Shown here: positions 22,101 to 34,501 of the stretch, piece after piece
Position numbering within the stretch: the first letter of the stretch is position 1
How the letters are laid out: each line of letters starts with the position of its first letter
Origin: Aquila chrysaetos chrysaetos
Lineage: Eukaryota > Chordata > Aves > Accipitriformes > Accipitridae
DNA length: 64,000 nucleotides
Direction of reading: 5' to 3'
Assembly: GCF_900496995.4 (NCBI RefSeq)
Contig: NC_044004.1
Span: forward strand, 84,637,538-84,701,537
Translations under genes and position numbers: made by a program
Notes under the pieces: generated by a model
Told to the model about the DNA's origin: nothing
Database searches by the model: none
The model's input: only the letters and a program-made list of their open reading frames with translations

Positions 22101-25100
22101 CAGAACACAGTAAACTCGCATCTCTGCCTCTCTTCTCTGCAACCTCGAAGAGCTGTTACACACAATGGAGAAAGGAAGGAAAAAAAAAAAAGTGGACCAT
22201 CTGTAGATGCAGATGGGGATTTGTGGACGGTGTACAAGTTGCAGTCACAGAGTAAGCAGAGATGCCCAAAATATGTCATCCAAATTGACCAATCAGGCTG
22301 GTAAGGGGAACATTAGCCTGTTTGGATGCGTGGTCTTACAGGCCCACCCCAGCAACTGTGCAGCTTGCGCAGGCAGTCAGGCACTCCATCAGCTTTTCTT
22401 TCCCGCTGCTGCTCAGCAGCCGGAAATCAGAGCTGCTTTTACCTGTCAGCTTAGCTCAAACCTCCTAAGATTAGCAAGCCTCATTTTGCTTTTTCAGAAC
22501 GTGTCGCAAGAAACCTCTTTTTTTCCTTTTTATTTGTGTTGGTTTTTTTAAGGGATGATGCTAGGTCTTTTACAATATTTGTATGCTCTGAGATGTAGTT
22601 TGATTACCAAGTGTTGTTGTGATGCTGCAGTTAGTGAATGGATTGTGTTGTGTTTGGCCAGGGGACAGCTAGATTTGCTTCAATTACTTAGATTGCTTTT
22701 CCGTTCTAAAAGGTGACAAAAACCCCACAACCCTTCATTTGTTGGGGAAATTAATTCTGAGGGGAAGAGATACCCTGTTTCTCTCGTATTCTTGGGAAAG
22801 ACACTATTAAGTTGGAAGATGTAAGCTTTCCTGTATACCAAATCAGTTGAATATTCTGACCTGATTGGATGCCAAGGTAACCTTTTTTTCCTTTCACTTC
22901 AAAAAGCGCTCATCACACCCAGTCTGTTTTCCATAGAAAGTTTTTATTTCTCTTGAGCGTTCCAGGTACATGCTGTCCTGCTTCAGGAGAGGGAAGAGCC
23001 TTGCACAGCTCTGCAGTGCTGGGAGGCAATGGTTTGGCAATGCTTTCTCTCAAAACACGTTCAACTGGTGCTGAAGGGGCAGGTCGCTTTCCTGCACACT
23101 GATGGGCTAGTATGGGTAGACAGAAATTGGGTAAGAGGAAGAGTTAACTGCTGGAGTATGAGTCGCCTATATGAGGAGAACCTCAGTGAGAGTGATGAGC
23201 TCATGCAGTGGTCTCTCAGGTGGAAATTTTGCTATCAGGACCTTTTAAAACCTGGGCAGTACTCCAGGGAACTTCCCATGAGGATCAGGCCTGGGCTGGC
23301 AAGAGGATGGACATTCATCCCTTAGCTCGTCTTGCTTGCAATGGCTTATGCTCATGTAAAAAAAGACAACCTGCGTTCACTCGTTGGATAATCTGTGGAA
23401 GCCATCGAGTGTTAAACACCCAGGACAGAAGGTGGCACGAGGCTTGTAACATGTGAAGAGCGCTGTCCAGGACTGTTAGTCAGTCGCTGCATCAAAGTAT
23501 GCGTCAGTTCGTCAACTATAGCCAAACCTGATCACAGACCCGTCAGCTCTGCCGTGGGGTATCTAAATCTACTTGAATGGATTAGCTCTAGACTTACATC
23601 AGCATAAATGAGATGGCAGTTTTTCTAAGCAGGCCATAAAACGCAGCGAGTTGTACAGCTAGTCCAATACGTTGTTCGTTGTCAAGTCCCCGAGAGGTTT
23701 TTAGGGTGTCTGAGTATCTGATATCTTTCCTGGTGAACTCCAGAGATCAGTAAAAGAAATGGTGTGGAGAGGAGGGTGGAAGGGCAGGAGAGGGGAGAGC
23801 TGCGGACTGCTTTTGCTAGTTTTCCTGAGAAACGGTGAGCAGGCACTTGGCAAATGCAGCTGTAAAGAAGCAGCAAGGGGAGGTTTGGCCGCAGGCTGGG
23901 GTTCCCTCAGAACAACTTTTCTTCAGATGGGGGTTGAGATTCAAACACCCGTGACTGCTGTTCAAAAGGTCCATTTGGATTTTCAGATCTCAACTAACAG
24001 AAATCACGGCTCAGGCGCCTGCATGGCATGCCGAGACTGTACTTAGGCATACTGCATTTGTTTGCCCAAGTATCCAAAGCCAGTTTTTATTTCACAGCGG
24101 GCAGTTGTGACCGTGGCAGTTCAGCCTTGCAAGCATTTTCTCCGTTTGTATTTCATGCCACTTTTTCTTTTAAATGGGCCTGGTGTTTTGTGAGCTGTAA
24201 AGAGTCTCCGAGCCTGCTTATGCAGGACTGCAGAGCAACAAGCCTCCTTGTAATGCCTTTCAGGATGGCTCCATTTATATTAATTGTGTCACTAAAAATA
24301 TTCCCTTTTACTTAGGGGAGTGTAGTCTGCCTCACAAATCATCCAGATAAGAAGAACTGTATCCATAGCAGGTAGCACTTTCTTTAGGGTATGAAATTTT
24401 TCTCTGGCAGCTTTAAAATAACACCCACTCTTCACTCTCTTGCAGGAGCTGGTACAGAAAGCTGGTGCATGTTACTGTCTAGCTCCCGTGTTTGACAGCA
24501 GAAGTGGCTGCATTTCTGTGGTTAGAAACAAAACTGTGATTGTGGCCCAGAGTCAGTCAAAGCTTTATCCTTAAGTAAAAGAATACCAGTGAAAAGAGTA
24601 ACTCGGGTACCGCTGTGCTTGGTGAAATATGTCGCGATGACACCAGTGCGTTTGGTTATGTTAGCGTTACTTCTTGTCTGTTAACTAAGCCCACTGAAAA
24701 TGCAAGGGCCGTGACTGAAACGTATAGCGGGGTTACAAAAGCTAAGCTTTCGCTTCAGCTTAGCAAGCGTTTGCGTGTCAGATATCAGTGGCTGACAGCC
24801 ATGGGGAGGTGCTGTCTGGATCAGTGTCCCTCCTGATCGCCCAGCCTCCTAGTAGGGAAACGGAGGCAGCGAGGTGAGGGGACTGATGGAGGGTGTCCAG
24901 TGAGGGCTGGTGCTTGCAGAGCCGTGCTCGGCCCTTGGGGCTGCCAGTTCACAGCAGCAGCTTTTTGCTTTCCTGGAGATTTTTCCGTGGTCACGGGACC
25001 CGCGATTCCCAAGAGGGCTGGCGCAGCCACCACGCCATCTTGGCTGGCCGCCCCGGATGGCACTTTGACTGCCCAGCTGTGGTTTGGCCCTGCTGTCTGT

Positions 25101-25429
25101 TCTTCACCTGCTGACTTCAAGCGGAGGTTCTTCCTCCTGGCCTTGCTCTGTTTCAAGCTCCCCGAAGTCAGCATGCATCTTCACCGCTCCCTCCAACCTC
25201 TGGCTTTGGGCCCCGTTCTGCGTTCGGTGAAAGGCTGTAGAGCAGTACCCGTGCTGACAGGCTGCATCAGCCTCTGGGTGTTGCTCTCCCCTCCCACTCT
25301 TTCCTCCTTCTTTGCTACTCACTCCACCTTCCCCGACTCTGCGCTTTCCCCCTGCCTCCTCCGAATCCCTCCTCCTCTTCCTCCCTCCACCCCTCCCTCA
25401 CCCAACGAAGTCTTAAGTTCTTCCCGCTT
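19180..25429. other. Intergenic, no gene seen
   Basis: Mostly unique sequence. It includes an A17 run at 21023-21039. The longest open frames are a 157-codon minus frame at 21806-22279 and a 177-codon plus frame at 24900-25433; neither has a recognisable domain, and both overlap frames on the other strand. The stretch 20100-20560 is AT-rich and has some enhancer-like texture. A segment near 19960-19995 (gatttcaatgggaattggg) may belong to an old interspersed family; I cannot confirm it. Confidence 0.55.
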
Positions 25430-25830
25430 GTAATTTGTCGCTAATCAGCTGTCAGTGTTGGAGCAATGATGAGAGGTTCATCTCTTGCTGAGGGTAATGG
25501 CCTTAAAAGTCACAGAGTCAATGTCAATGGGATCGCTCCAATTCAATCAGAGACCTGAATGAGAAATGGCCCCCGCTGACATTAGCACTCATTTTGAGCC
25601 CAAGCATCTGGGCCCTAGTAAATAACCATCAGTGGGTGGGTCCGGGGGACAGGTCATTAGCCCCACGAAAAATAAATATCGTTTCCCTTGATGGCTGCGA
25701 GTAATTTAGCTCAGACGAGGAAATTTCACCCTAGATTAAGTATGATGAGCCAATATCAGTCAGAGGAGGCCAAACAGTGAGAGCTTGATGAGATAGAGGG
25801 AAATTTATATGCAGCTGGCTGAATGCAAGA
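25430..25830. promoter_or_regulatory. Candidate conserved noncoding element beside a CpG patch
   Basis: A motif-dense block of balanced composition with repeated AAT/ATT, TCAAT and TGATGAG elements. It has no open frame and no simple repeats, and it abuts the CpG-rich patch that follows. Inferred from texture and position only. Confidence 0.3.
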
Positions 25831-25869
25831 TGAGTTTAAAGAAATGATGTTCTCTTCCACTCTTTAGCC

Positions 25870-26200
25870 ATGTGCAATGCCAGGCAGCGCGTTTCCTGTA
25901 ACTGACGCCCCCTCCCCACGCTCCTGGGGGTCCCCCAGCCCGTGGGCACGCATTCGTGCGCTGCACGGCCCATCCGCGGCCATCCCCACCCCCTCCACCA
26001 GCACCAGCCTCCGCTTTCAAACAACGGGCTCTCGCGCTGACAGCTTTCGCCTGCGATGCCTCGGAGTCAGAGCAGCGGTGGCGGCGGCCGGCAGCTTCCA
26101 AAGAGGAGCTTGCCATGTCCGCGGGCTTGCACACAAGTCACAGCCGCGGCCAGCCCTGCCTATCCGAAAATGGCGAGGGGCCTTGATTGCTCTCGAGGCC
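25870..26200. promoter_or_regulatory. Isolated CpG-rich patch, candidate orphan CpG island
   Basis: CG steps are frequent throughout, including GCGCG, TCGCGC and GCGGCGGCC, against a flanking background that is CpG-poor. It is about 330 bases long and 20 kb from the only gene. A 146-codon plus frame crosses it, but frames are open on both strands here and none is recognisable. Likely an orphan island: an enhancer or the promoter of a noncoding RNA. Confidence 0.4.
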
Positions 26201-27238
26201 CTCAAGAGCCATTGCCCACTCCCTTTCTCTTACGCAAGAAACGTAATAAGCTTCCCCCTGTATGTTTGCTCTGCGTGCTTTTTTTTTTTTGGTTACATAT
26301 TTAACCCATCAATCTAGTACACGATATACTCCATGGCTATTAATTCCACCTCCCCCCCAGCCCCTCTTTACAGGGAGCACACATTGGGAATCACGTTTTA
26401 TGTCTGCTGGAAACAGTAAGCAGGCAGCTTCTCTCTCCCTCATTGGCCCAGCTTTATATCCTAAAGCTGCGGCTGGAGGCTGGGGTCTGTCCCCCATTTG
26501 TGCTCTGAATACAAATCAGGCACGCTGTAGTAACCACTTCGGCTCTCCCTCTTTGTCAGGTCTTTCAAACGGACCCCATGGGTGACTCGGACAGGAGCGT
26601 GGGATGAACCCGATGAGCTGGGGTGCCAGAGGAAAACTGAAGCAGGCCGAGAGCAGACAGAAATCAACAGAAACCACGTGGAGAAGTAGGTTATTTTAGC
26701 GTAGGCATGAAGGAGGGAACTGCGAGTGGAAGGAAGCAAGAGCCCTTGCTACAGCTAGTGCATGCTTTGGCTGTCTCCTGGGAGGCCAATTTCTTGGTGT
26801 TAGAGCTCATTAATTGTGCTAAGAACAGAAGTCGGACTAGTTACGTGGGAGACCCAAGTGGCTTTGTCCTTTATTTCTACCTACCTGGTGCATTTCCTTG
26901 TGCCTGAGTATTTGTCTCACTTCGCTTACGTTCTCTGTTGCCCCAGTACAATATATCAGCCACGAAAGACCAAGCAGTTAGCAGGTTTGACAGAGAAAAA
27001 AAAAAAAAAAAGGTTTAAATCTGCTGGGAATGCAGTTGTTCTTTTAGAGGATGTTCCTATTAGAAGCTAGCGATTTCTTTCTACCAGCTCACCCATTGGC
27101 ACACTGTACTCGCAAGTAATGACAAAGCATGATTATCCCATATCTCTGTGAACCTATTCTGTCATTGTGCTTGAGTTCACCACAAGCAGCTTCTAGTGGG
27201 TCACTTAGTGATCAGCAGCAGATGTGTATCACTTACGG

Positions 27239-27241
<3 letters not shown>

Positions 27242-27270
<29 letters not shown>
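27242..27270. repeat. Poly(T) tract, 29 bases
   Basis: The longest homopolymer in the window. It could be the tail of a reverse-oriented processed copy, but the sequence to the right (27271 onward) shows no recognisable source gene. Confidence 0.93.
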
Positions 27271-27274
<4 letters not shown>

Positions 27275-28644
27275 AGTGCTAACGGTTCATATATGTCAGC
27301 CTTTTTTTTATGCCTGACTAGGCAGAAGCAAAAATATCTTTGTAAATATTCTGCCCTCCCTTGCAAAATCTGTGCTGAAGGCTGAGTCTTGCCATTGTGC
27401 TGAAGGGCTACCCAAACTATGCAGAGCAAGAGACTGAAGTGCCAGAATAACTACACGAGGCATTTAACATTTCTCCTGGCCTGATAACATCTGACCAGCA
27501 TCTCAGAAGTATTCCTTCTCCAAAGTAAATCCTGTGCAGGTATGGTCCATGGAGTTATGACAGTTTCTTCAAAACAAAGGTCTGGCCAGGACAGAGGGTC
27601 TGAACTTGAGAAAAGAGCGGAAGGCAAAGCTTGTACACAGAGGCACTCCATTTCCAGCCACCCTGGTTTTGAATAGTCTTTGGATTACATCCCCAGTGCC
27701 CAGGAGATGCAGCAAGCATAGCCAAATTATGGGGCTACCGAGTCCCTCGGGACCAGCTGCTTACTCAGCTTTCCTGTGAAACAGCAGTGTTCACCGGGAG
27801 CTGACAATATCTCCCACTTTGGAGCGTGTTCCCCTCCTGAGCTCACCTCTCCCCTTGACTTCCAGCTTCACAGGTTAGGCTTTTCTTGGCACCTGAAGGT
27901 TTCCTTGCAATTGGCAGGGGGACGGGAGGCTGATGCCATTCCTCCAGGATAATGGTGAGAGAGTGCTTATTCACTCTGTGTGAGCTCTGAGTTAGAGGTG
28001 GAATTACTGAGGCCGTACCAGAAGACTGTGTAAAAGGAAGGAGGACGTGTTTGGCCTTTGGCTGGTTTTACAGGTGAGAACGTTTTGGCTGCTGTATGGT
28101 TTAAAATGTCCTAGCCCTCTGGAGGATGCTCAACAGAAAGAGGAGCTGGGCTGGGAATGCCACAGGACTTCTATTGTGTCATTTACATCTCACAGGGTTT
28201 CAACGCTCCATGTCTGAGGCTGGAAAACCCCATATATGACTGTCAAACATTTACATAATTCACTTCATGCAGAGCAATATCAAAGCGAGTTTTGTGGTAG
28301 CTGGCTCTATCTCCCATTCTTATGTCTTCTGCTTCCCGCAGGTCATTCTTGTGGAGGAACATCCCAGCTCACACAGCAGAGCCGTTGTGGATTTTTAAGG
28401 TTGTTTAGATGCGCGCATGGTCTTGTTAGGGCTGGCGTAAAGTCGCATTCTTAACGATGGAAGGAGTCTCTACCTGACTCGTGGCAACTTCTGTGGGGAG
28501 CAATTGAAATGTGTTTGGTTTGTTAATTTATTCCGCGGTTTACAACACATTACTTTTTGATAAAAAATGGCATTAACTATTTCGTTCTGGAAAATGTTCT
28601 GATATCTTAGCTTTTTATCCCAAATCAAGGTAAAAAACTATCAA

Positions 28645-28668
28645 TCTATCTGTCTGTCTATCTATCTG
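28645..28668. repeat. Imperfect (TCTA)n/(TCTG)n microsatellite
   Basis: Six tetranucleotide units mixing TCTA and TCTG. Confidence 0.85.
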
Positions 28669-29098
28669 ACTGTTTTTATATAATTTTTTTTTTAATATTG
28701 GAAATTCCTGAGGCATGAAAATCCGGAATTTTCACTTTTTCTGCTTCTTTCCTGGTGATAGGATATTGTTAGCTGAAGAGAGAGGCTGCTTATAGTGCAG
28801 GGAGCAGAGGTGATTTTTCCGTCAAGGTGAGGCAGTATAGCCAACAGAAATAAATGCGGTGACTGACCTAGCACCTGTTTTTAAAGGTGTGGAAATCTTT
28901 GTATCTTTCTACCAGCAAATGGAGCTGACGAGTCAGTCCCAGAACGTAGAATATGTGATTTTAACATACAGAGATTCTTGCTGATGAGGTGACTGTGAGC
29001 CTCTCTTCTCTCTAATGCTTGTTTTGCACGTTCTTTTCCTCTGTCTCTTGAACTTGTCCTGGTCTTAATGTAGCAGAGCTGCAGGTTCTGTTGCTATC

Positions 29099-29103
<5 letters not shown>

Positions 29104-29130
<27 letters not shown>
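29104..29130. repeat. Poly(A) tract, 27 bases
   Basis: An uninterrupted plus-strand A run. The sequence to its left has no AATAAA at the spacing expected of a processed pseudogene and no recognisable source. Confidence 0.93.
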
Positions 29131-29134
<4 letters not shown>

Positions 29135-29703
29135 ATAATAATTTTATGTGTAGTTGATACAGAATAGCTTTTCCGTTCTCTCCTCCCTGTTTTGAAAAAA
29201 TCGGTTGGCGGGACTTGTTGGGCCTAGGCATGGATCCCTTTGGAGGGTGATGATCTGTTTGGAACTACCGACAACTGTATTTGTGTCTGAGAACCAGTGC
29301 CTGGGGTGGGTCATAGTTTTGTGGCCTGTCCAGCAGTCAGGAGCAGTGCAGTGGAGGTAGAGAGATGTGTCTGTCGGCTCTTAGCGAGGCCAGAATTGTA
29401 CTTTCTGTACAGTAGGATACATATAGCAGAATTTGGAGCTCTTTGCTGCATTTTCCTACAACAAATGGACTTTTCCTTATTATTGCCTTTTGCTGGGGTG
29501 TTTCAATCTTAAATATTTTTTTTTCTTGTGCATTAAGCTACAGCATACCCTGCTGGGTAGTGTGGGCTGAATTCTGGCCTAACATAAGCAGGTGTAAAGT
29601 TAGCAGAGTTATAGCCACTTAGGCTAAACCTGACTTTGGCCCTGTGCCTGCCCTGCTCCCTTGCCAAAGCAGAAGCGGCCATTCCTGGTTTTTTATCTCA
29701 GCC

Positions 29704-29740
29704 ACCCCGCACCACCCACCCCCCCCCCCCCCTACCCCCC
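29704..29740. repeat. C-rich tract with C14 core
   Basis: C runs of 14 and 6 bases separated by TA, preceded by ACC/CACC units. It could form an i-motif, or a G-quadruplex on the minus strand. Confidence 0.9.
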
Positions 29741-29839
29741 TTCCTGGTCTGTGATCATTCTCTATGATGCAGTTATCTGTCTCCCAGTCTCTTGTGTTGG
29801 TACACAAGCAAACTGATGAGCAAACCATTGACAAAGTCC

Positions 29840-30130
29840 TGATGGTAGAGGGGCTGATGATGAATTGGGGGCCATTATAGCAGGTATTGTGCGCATTCTA
29901 CCAGCTGACATCAAACTTCCCGTCTAATGCCAGTTGCCTTCTATCATCTGGTAAACGGATTGGATGCAGGCTTCTCCCAATTAAAGCCAGTGAGGTCATA
30001 TACTTCCTAATTACAGGCTAGCCCATTGTGTCTAAATGTGACAGGCATGTGCTTCGAAAATTGCTTTTAATGCCTAAATAAACATGATGAACTAAATGGC
30101 AGATTTGAATCGTAATTGAAAGTGTCTAGC
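29840..30130. promoter_or_regulatory. Candidate conserved noncoding element (enhancer-like)
   Basis: Dense in transcription-factor-like cores: TAATTA at 30008-30013 (homeodomain), a SOX-type CATTGTG at 30024-30030, and several AATTA/TTTTAAT elements. Composition is even, with no simple repeats or open frame. This is the kind of sequence found in developmental gene deserts. Conservation not tested. Confidence 0.35.
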
Positions 30131-33100
30131 CTCTTGAATTTTGCACTGACTTTCTGATAGCCACTTGTACTGCCGACCACCCCCATTTGACGATGCTTTG
30201 TTCTTGGCATAGCAATGCTATTATGTCGCCTGTGAGCCGTCGCCCTTTCCCTTTCTCTGGGACATTAGAGTTTTACAGACATACGCAGCAGGATTGCACA
30301 ATGGAGAGCAATACAGCCCTCCTAGAAGAGGAGAAAAGGATTGCGGAAAGAGAGACAAATGGAGTTTACACCAACAGCAAGAGTGGGTGAGGGAGTAGGT
30401 CTAGGGCAATGCAAGTATGACGGTACAACACAGGGCGGTTAAATAGAAGAAACTCGGAGTATTCCTAAGAAATCACAAGTGACTGCCGTCACCATCCAGG
30501 CTGGGAGATGTCTTCACGTGGGCAAATTCTGCTCCCAGGTACTTACGGAGAAATCTGGACTGTTTCCAAAAAGCAAAACCAGTCACTTCTAATTGAGACC
30601 ACAAACTAAATGTTGCCCTCCTGTGCTAAAACTTTGAATGGGAGAGGATAAGATCTGTGTAGATATTCAGGAACAATCTTTTGGGGATACATATATATAT
30701 ATTAAATAATACACTTAATGCTGGACCAAAGGCAATTTGTGTGTTGCATTTTATCTGACACCAAAGGCAAAATGCTCACTTTCCCAGGCAGCTTGCTATT
30801 GCTTGCATATGTATTAGTTTCTATTGGTAGTATTCCCTGCAGGATTATCTAAACTGGCTAAAGCCTCGCTTCCTATTTTCCTGTGTTTTATAATGGTTGG
30901 CAATATTCAGTGCTCACTAACAGTCACAAATGCCTGCTGTGCCTGGCTCTGCTCTGCTTCTACTCCATTCGTTCCCTAGGGCTAAGTCTGTGTCTGAAGC
31001 TTTGAATCTGAGTAAAGCAACTGGGATTATCTGTGAAAATCAATAACGTTGCTAATGGTGTCCAGAGTAGATGGTGCCACTCCAGAACGAATATGGAGAA
31101 GTTGTGACCGTAGTCACAACTTGTTCTCCAGCTCTTGTGATCTCAGGTCATGATTCAGCCAGTTGCTTAGGTGCGTGCCGGGCTTTAGCGTGATGGTCAA
31201 CGTGCTTGAGGCTGGGCCTGTGATGATGTACTCTGCTAACGTACAACCTGAACTCTTTAAACCAGTTTAGATTGACATCCCACAAAGTGCTGCTGTCGCT
31301 TTAACTTGAAGGCGGCATGCAGTCTTGTTGGGTCCTTCCGAACCCAGGGATCCCGAAGTCCTTCCTGGCTCCCAGATGCAGGCAAGCGCTCTGCCCAGGT
31401 ACGTGTCGGAAGGGGAGCTGAATGTCTGTTTGTCTCCCGCCCTGTTTTTCCGGAAACATCTCTCGCTTAGCGTGCAGATGCCACCAATGACCTCAACAGA
31501 ATCACGCAGGCACCTTGAGTTAAACATGAGCAGAAGGATTTTCTCACAGCAGGACAGGGGAAAAGTTTTGGGGTTCTAAAGCGAGGAATAGCTGAGAGCC
31601 AAGGGTTTCTGTTAGGTCAAAGCCCCATAAAAAAATCAGGACTTTATATAAGGAGTGTTGACTATGGCTTGTATCGCTCATTTCCAGTGTCCGATTGTCA
31701 CGTGAGCCTTCACTATTATGCCCTATTTGATGGCTGCACATATTTGCTGGCTTTAAAGTAATATATAATCTAATCAAGCCTTCTGTTGTTCAGAAGTAAG
31801 CAGCCTTCCCATTGGGAGTGGGGAGGCGATGTTTTTAAATCAGTGGAGCTGGTAATGGGCATGGTGAAGTCTGTGGTGAAGTGAAGACCGGGTCCCAAGA
31901 TGGCTCAAGCAAGGAATATCGCTTACTCTGTTTGAAATGCTGTGGCGAGGTAGCATCTGGTAGATCCTGTTTTAGCATGCCCTAGTATACGGATACAGCA
32001 TAAGTATGTGCATAACTTTTAAGATGGCAAGCAGCTCTCTTCAAATCAGTGCTTGAGGTTATATGCCAGCGTAAGTACCCAGCTGGACTGAGACTTATCT
32101 TGACAGGTATTTTCCTGTAGAACAGATCAGCATATTTGCCTCGTGCTTCGTTGCCTGAATCTTTCAATGCTGTCTGATCAGAGAGTGCTGTCTTCCTGCC
32201 CCGTTGTAGGGACGAGCTCTCTGATGCAGGGCCAAAACGATTCCCTTTGCAAGCTGTATTTTATCTTTTGAACTGACGGGTGTCAAACTTACGATGGTGT
32301 CAAGACAGATGTGAAGTGCTTGGGGCTCGCAGTAATATATTGTGCCCTGTTGTTTTATGTTGATAGCACGCTGGTACAATTTACGTCAGCTATTCTGTCT
32401 TACCTTGAACTGTAAGGCACAGCAGCTGTTTACTTTATATTTACAGCACTGTAACTGTTTAGGCTATGCTTTTGACAAGCATACCCATATTTCATGTTGC
32501 TCTGCATCCTCTTGGACTCCAGTAGACCAATCTCATGGACTGACGATGAGAGACTTGGCAAGCAGCAGGTAGCTTGAGATAGTCAGAGAAGGGGTCAACT
32601 CTGAAGATGAGGTATAAACTGCTGTTGAAGTAAAATGTTTGTTCTGTCCAACCAGCCACCTATTTTCATGACACTTGCAGGAGCTTAACTGTCTTAAAGA
32701 ATGTCAGTGCTCTTTCAGATTTCGTTACAGTAGACTAGTATGCGCAAAAGTTATCGGAGAAGTTGAAGGTTCAGAGTCTGAATGTTTTTTGTTTTCTTTT
32801 TCCCATGGGAAACCAGATTAAAAGTTAGAAGTGTGAATAAAATATGGGGGCATTCATAGCGAAGCTAGGTGGGAGCTGATGTTGAATCCGAGCTGTAGTT
32901 GAATACGTTGCTGAATCCGAGCCTTAGATCAGGTGTGCTGAAGCATGAAATGAAGGCTTTATTACCCCAAGATGTGTGCTACATACTGGCATGGGAGAAG
33001 GGCTGTTTGTTGCAGCTCTGCAGAGGATTTCTGTCCTTTGCAAATGATGTGACATCAACGCTGTTCATTTGGCACAAGGTAAGGACATTAGAGGAAAAAA

Positions 33101-33945
33101 CAGGTTTTGCCAGTAAGGGCTTCATTCCTAGGGTGTAGATTTAATAGCATCAGCCAATCCATTTTAAATGACCTGGCTGCTGCAGGCACAGGGTTTTCTG
33201 GGAGACGAGGAACGCTCAGGCAGCCAAAATAACAGCTTTGATCTCTCTCTCTAACTTTTTGTAAGGCTAGGTGAATGCCATGCAAATGCAGGATGCTCCT
33301 GTCCATGGTGGGTGTATTTCTCTTAGCCAGAATGAAATTAAGATTTCCCTGAGAACATTGGAGGTAAATCTCCTGCTCTGCTGCAGACTCCTTGTGTGAG
33401 CTTGGGTTAGTCACTTAGCTCAAAATCCTCAGATGTATTTGCACATTGACTTCCAAGTGATTTTCTGTGGGAGATAGAGGCTGAAGTGTCTTTGTCAGTC
33501 TGGGTCCTACTCTTTCTGGCTTCACCGACGCTATTTTCCCTGCCGTAGTTGAAATGTACCCAGGCGAACCGGCTCCTGTCTGCGAGAATGGTGTTTTCCT
33601 CCCTCATCAGGGTGTTGTGACGATAAACACAGCAATGATTGCAAAGTGCTTACTTGATAATAGGAGCCATATAACTGCCTGACATGGATAAGCTGCTCTT
33701 TTGTGCATGTGTCTGGTAAGGAAAAGTGTTATTTATCCTTGCAGCATCCTCGGAGAATCGAGAGCTCCCTCTGGGCTTCACCTGACGCCTTTAGGCTGAT
33801 TACTGCCAGCCCTGCAGTCATTCCTTACCTTATTCCCACACACAATAACCCACCCGTTATCTCTTTTCCTCACTAGAATTTATTTACAGTGGCCACCACC
33901 TCCTCTGCTGCATCATGTGTAGTACCCTTCTTTCTACCTCTGCAG

Positions 33946-34184
33946 AGCCCTATTGCACAAAAGCGAGTTTATGGCTGGAATTTGCCATTTCTTTTCTGTA
34001 CAGATGGTCACTCTGAGCCCCACTTGACCTCTCAAGTACAGGCTCTGGACTCAAAAGCAGGAATTAGCAGGCTTCATCTTCTCCTTCGCAACAAACTGCG
34101 AAGAGCTTCAGCAGGAGGTTGGCTTCAGGGAGAGGCAATGTATCGGAACACATTGCAAAAGACACTTCATGCAAGAAAACATGG
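33946..34184 (+). other. Exon-like segment with good splice signals
   Basis: It is bounded by an acceptor with a pyrimidine tract (CTTTCTACCTCTGCAG) and a full consensus donor (GG|GTAAGT). One frame is open across all 239 bases. The translation has no recognisable domain. It could be an exon of a long noncoding RNA, or chance: a GTAAGT hexamer is expected about every 4 kb on each strand. Confidence 0.2.
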
Positions 34185-34472
34185 GTAAGTAAATGAATTA
34201 CTGTTTTTCTGCCTGTAGCTGGAACTTGCTTTCCAGCAGGCTTGGAGGGCCTGAAGACCACTGCGGAAAAAGAGAACTCCCTCGGGTGTCGCATGCAAAT
34301 GTTTACATTCACCAGGGTCCCTTTCTCCTTGAGTGGGCGAGGTAGCAGTCGTTCAGTCTGTTTCACTCTGCCCTGCCTGCCCCTTTCGAGTCTGTCCCTG
34401 AGAGCCCCTTACCTGGGTTGGGTGGAACAGTGGATAGCACTTGTTGTGACTCTTCGGTTCACGCCAACAGTG

Positions 34473-34501
34473 AATGGTGGTGATGGACAATGGTGGTGAT
34501 G
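34473..34501. repeat. 16-base tandem duplication
   Basis: AATGGTGGTGATG occurs at 34473-34485 and again at 34489-34501, identical and 16 bases apart. Confidence 0.85.

Larger units (their letters stand above)
26220..29829. other. Intergenic with several homopolymers and microsatellites
   Basis: Contains A16 at 26996-27011, T29 at 27242-27270, an imperfect TCTA/TCTG repeat at 28645-28668, A27 at 29104-29130 and a C-rich tract at 29704-29740. No protein-coding signal. A segment near 29565-29640 weakly resembles the amniote hairpin-type repeat seen better at 39920. Confidence 0.6.

Noticed and set aside
24900-25433. A 177-codon plus-strand open frame
   Set aside because: GC- and CT-rich composition, frames open on the opposite strand as well, no recognisable domain, and no splice context.
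27242-27270. T29 tract as the tail of a reverse-oriented retroposed copy
   Set aside because: The sequence to the right has no recognisable gene or element and no AATAAA on the minus strand at the right spacing.
29104-29130. A27 tract as the tail of a processed pseudogene
   Set aside because: No AATAAA lies at the expected distance, no target-site duplication is visible, and no source gene is recognisable to the left.
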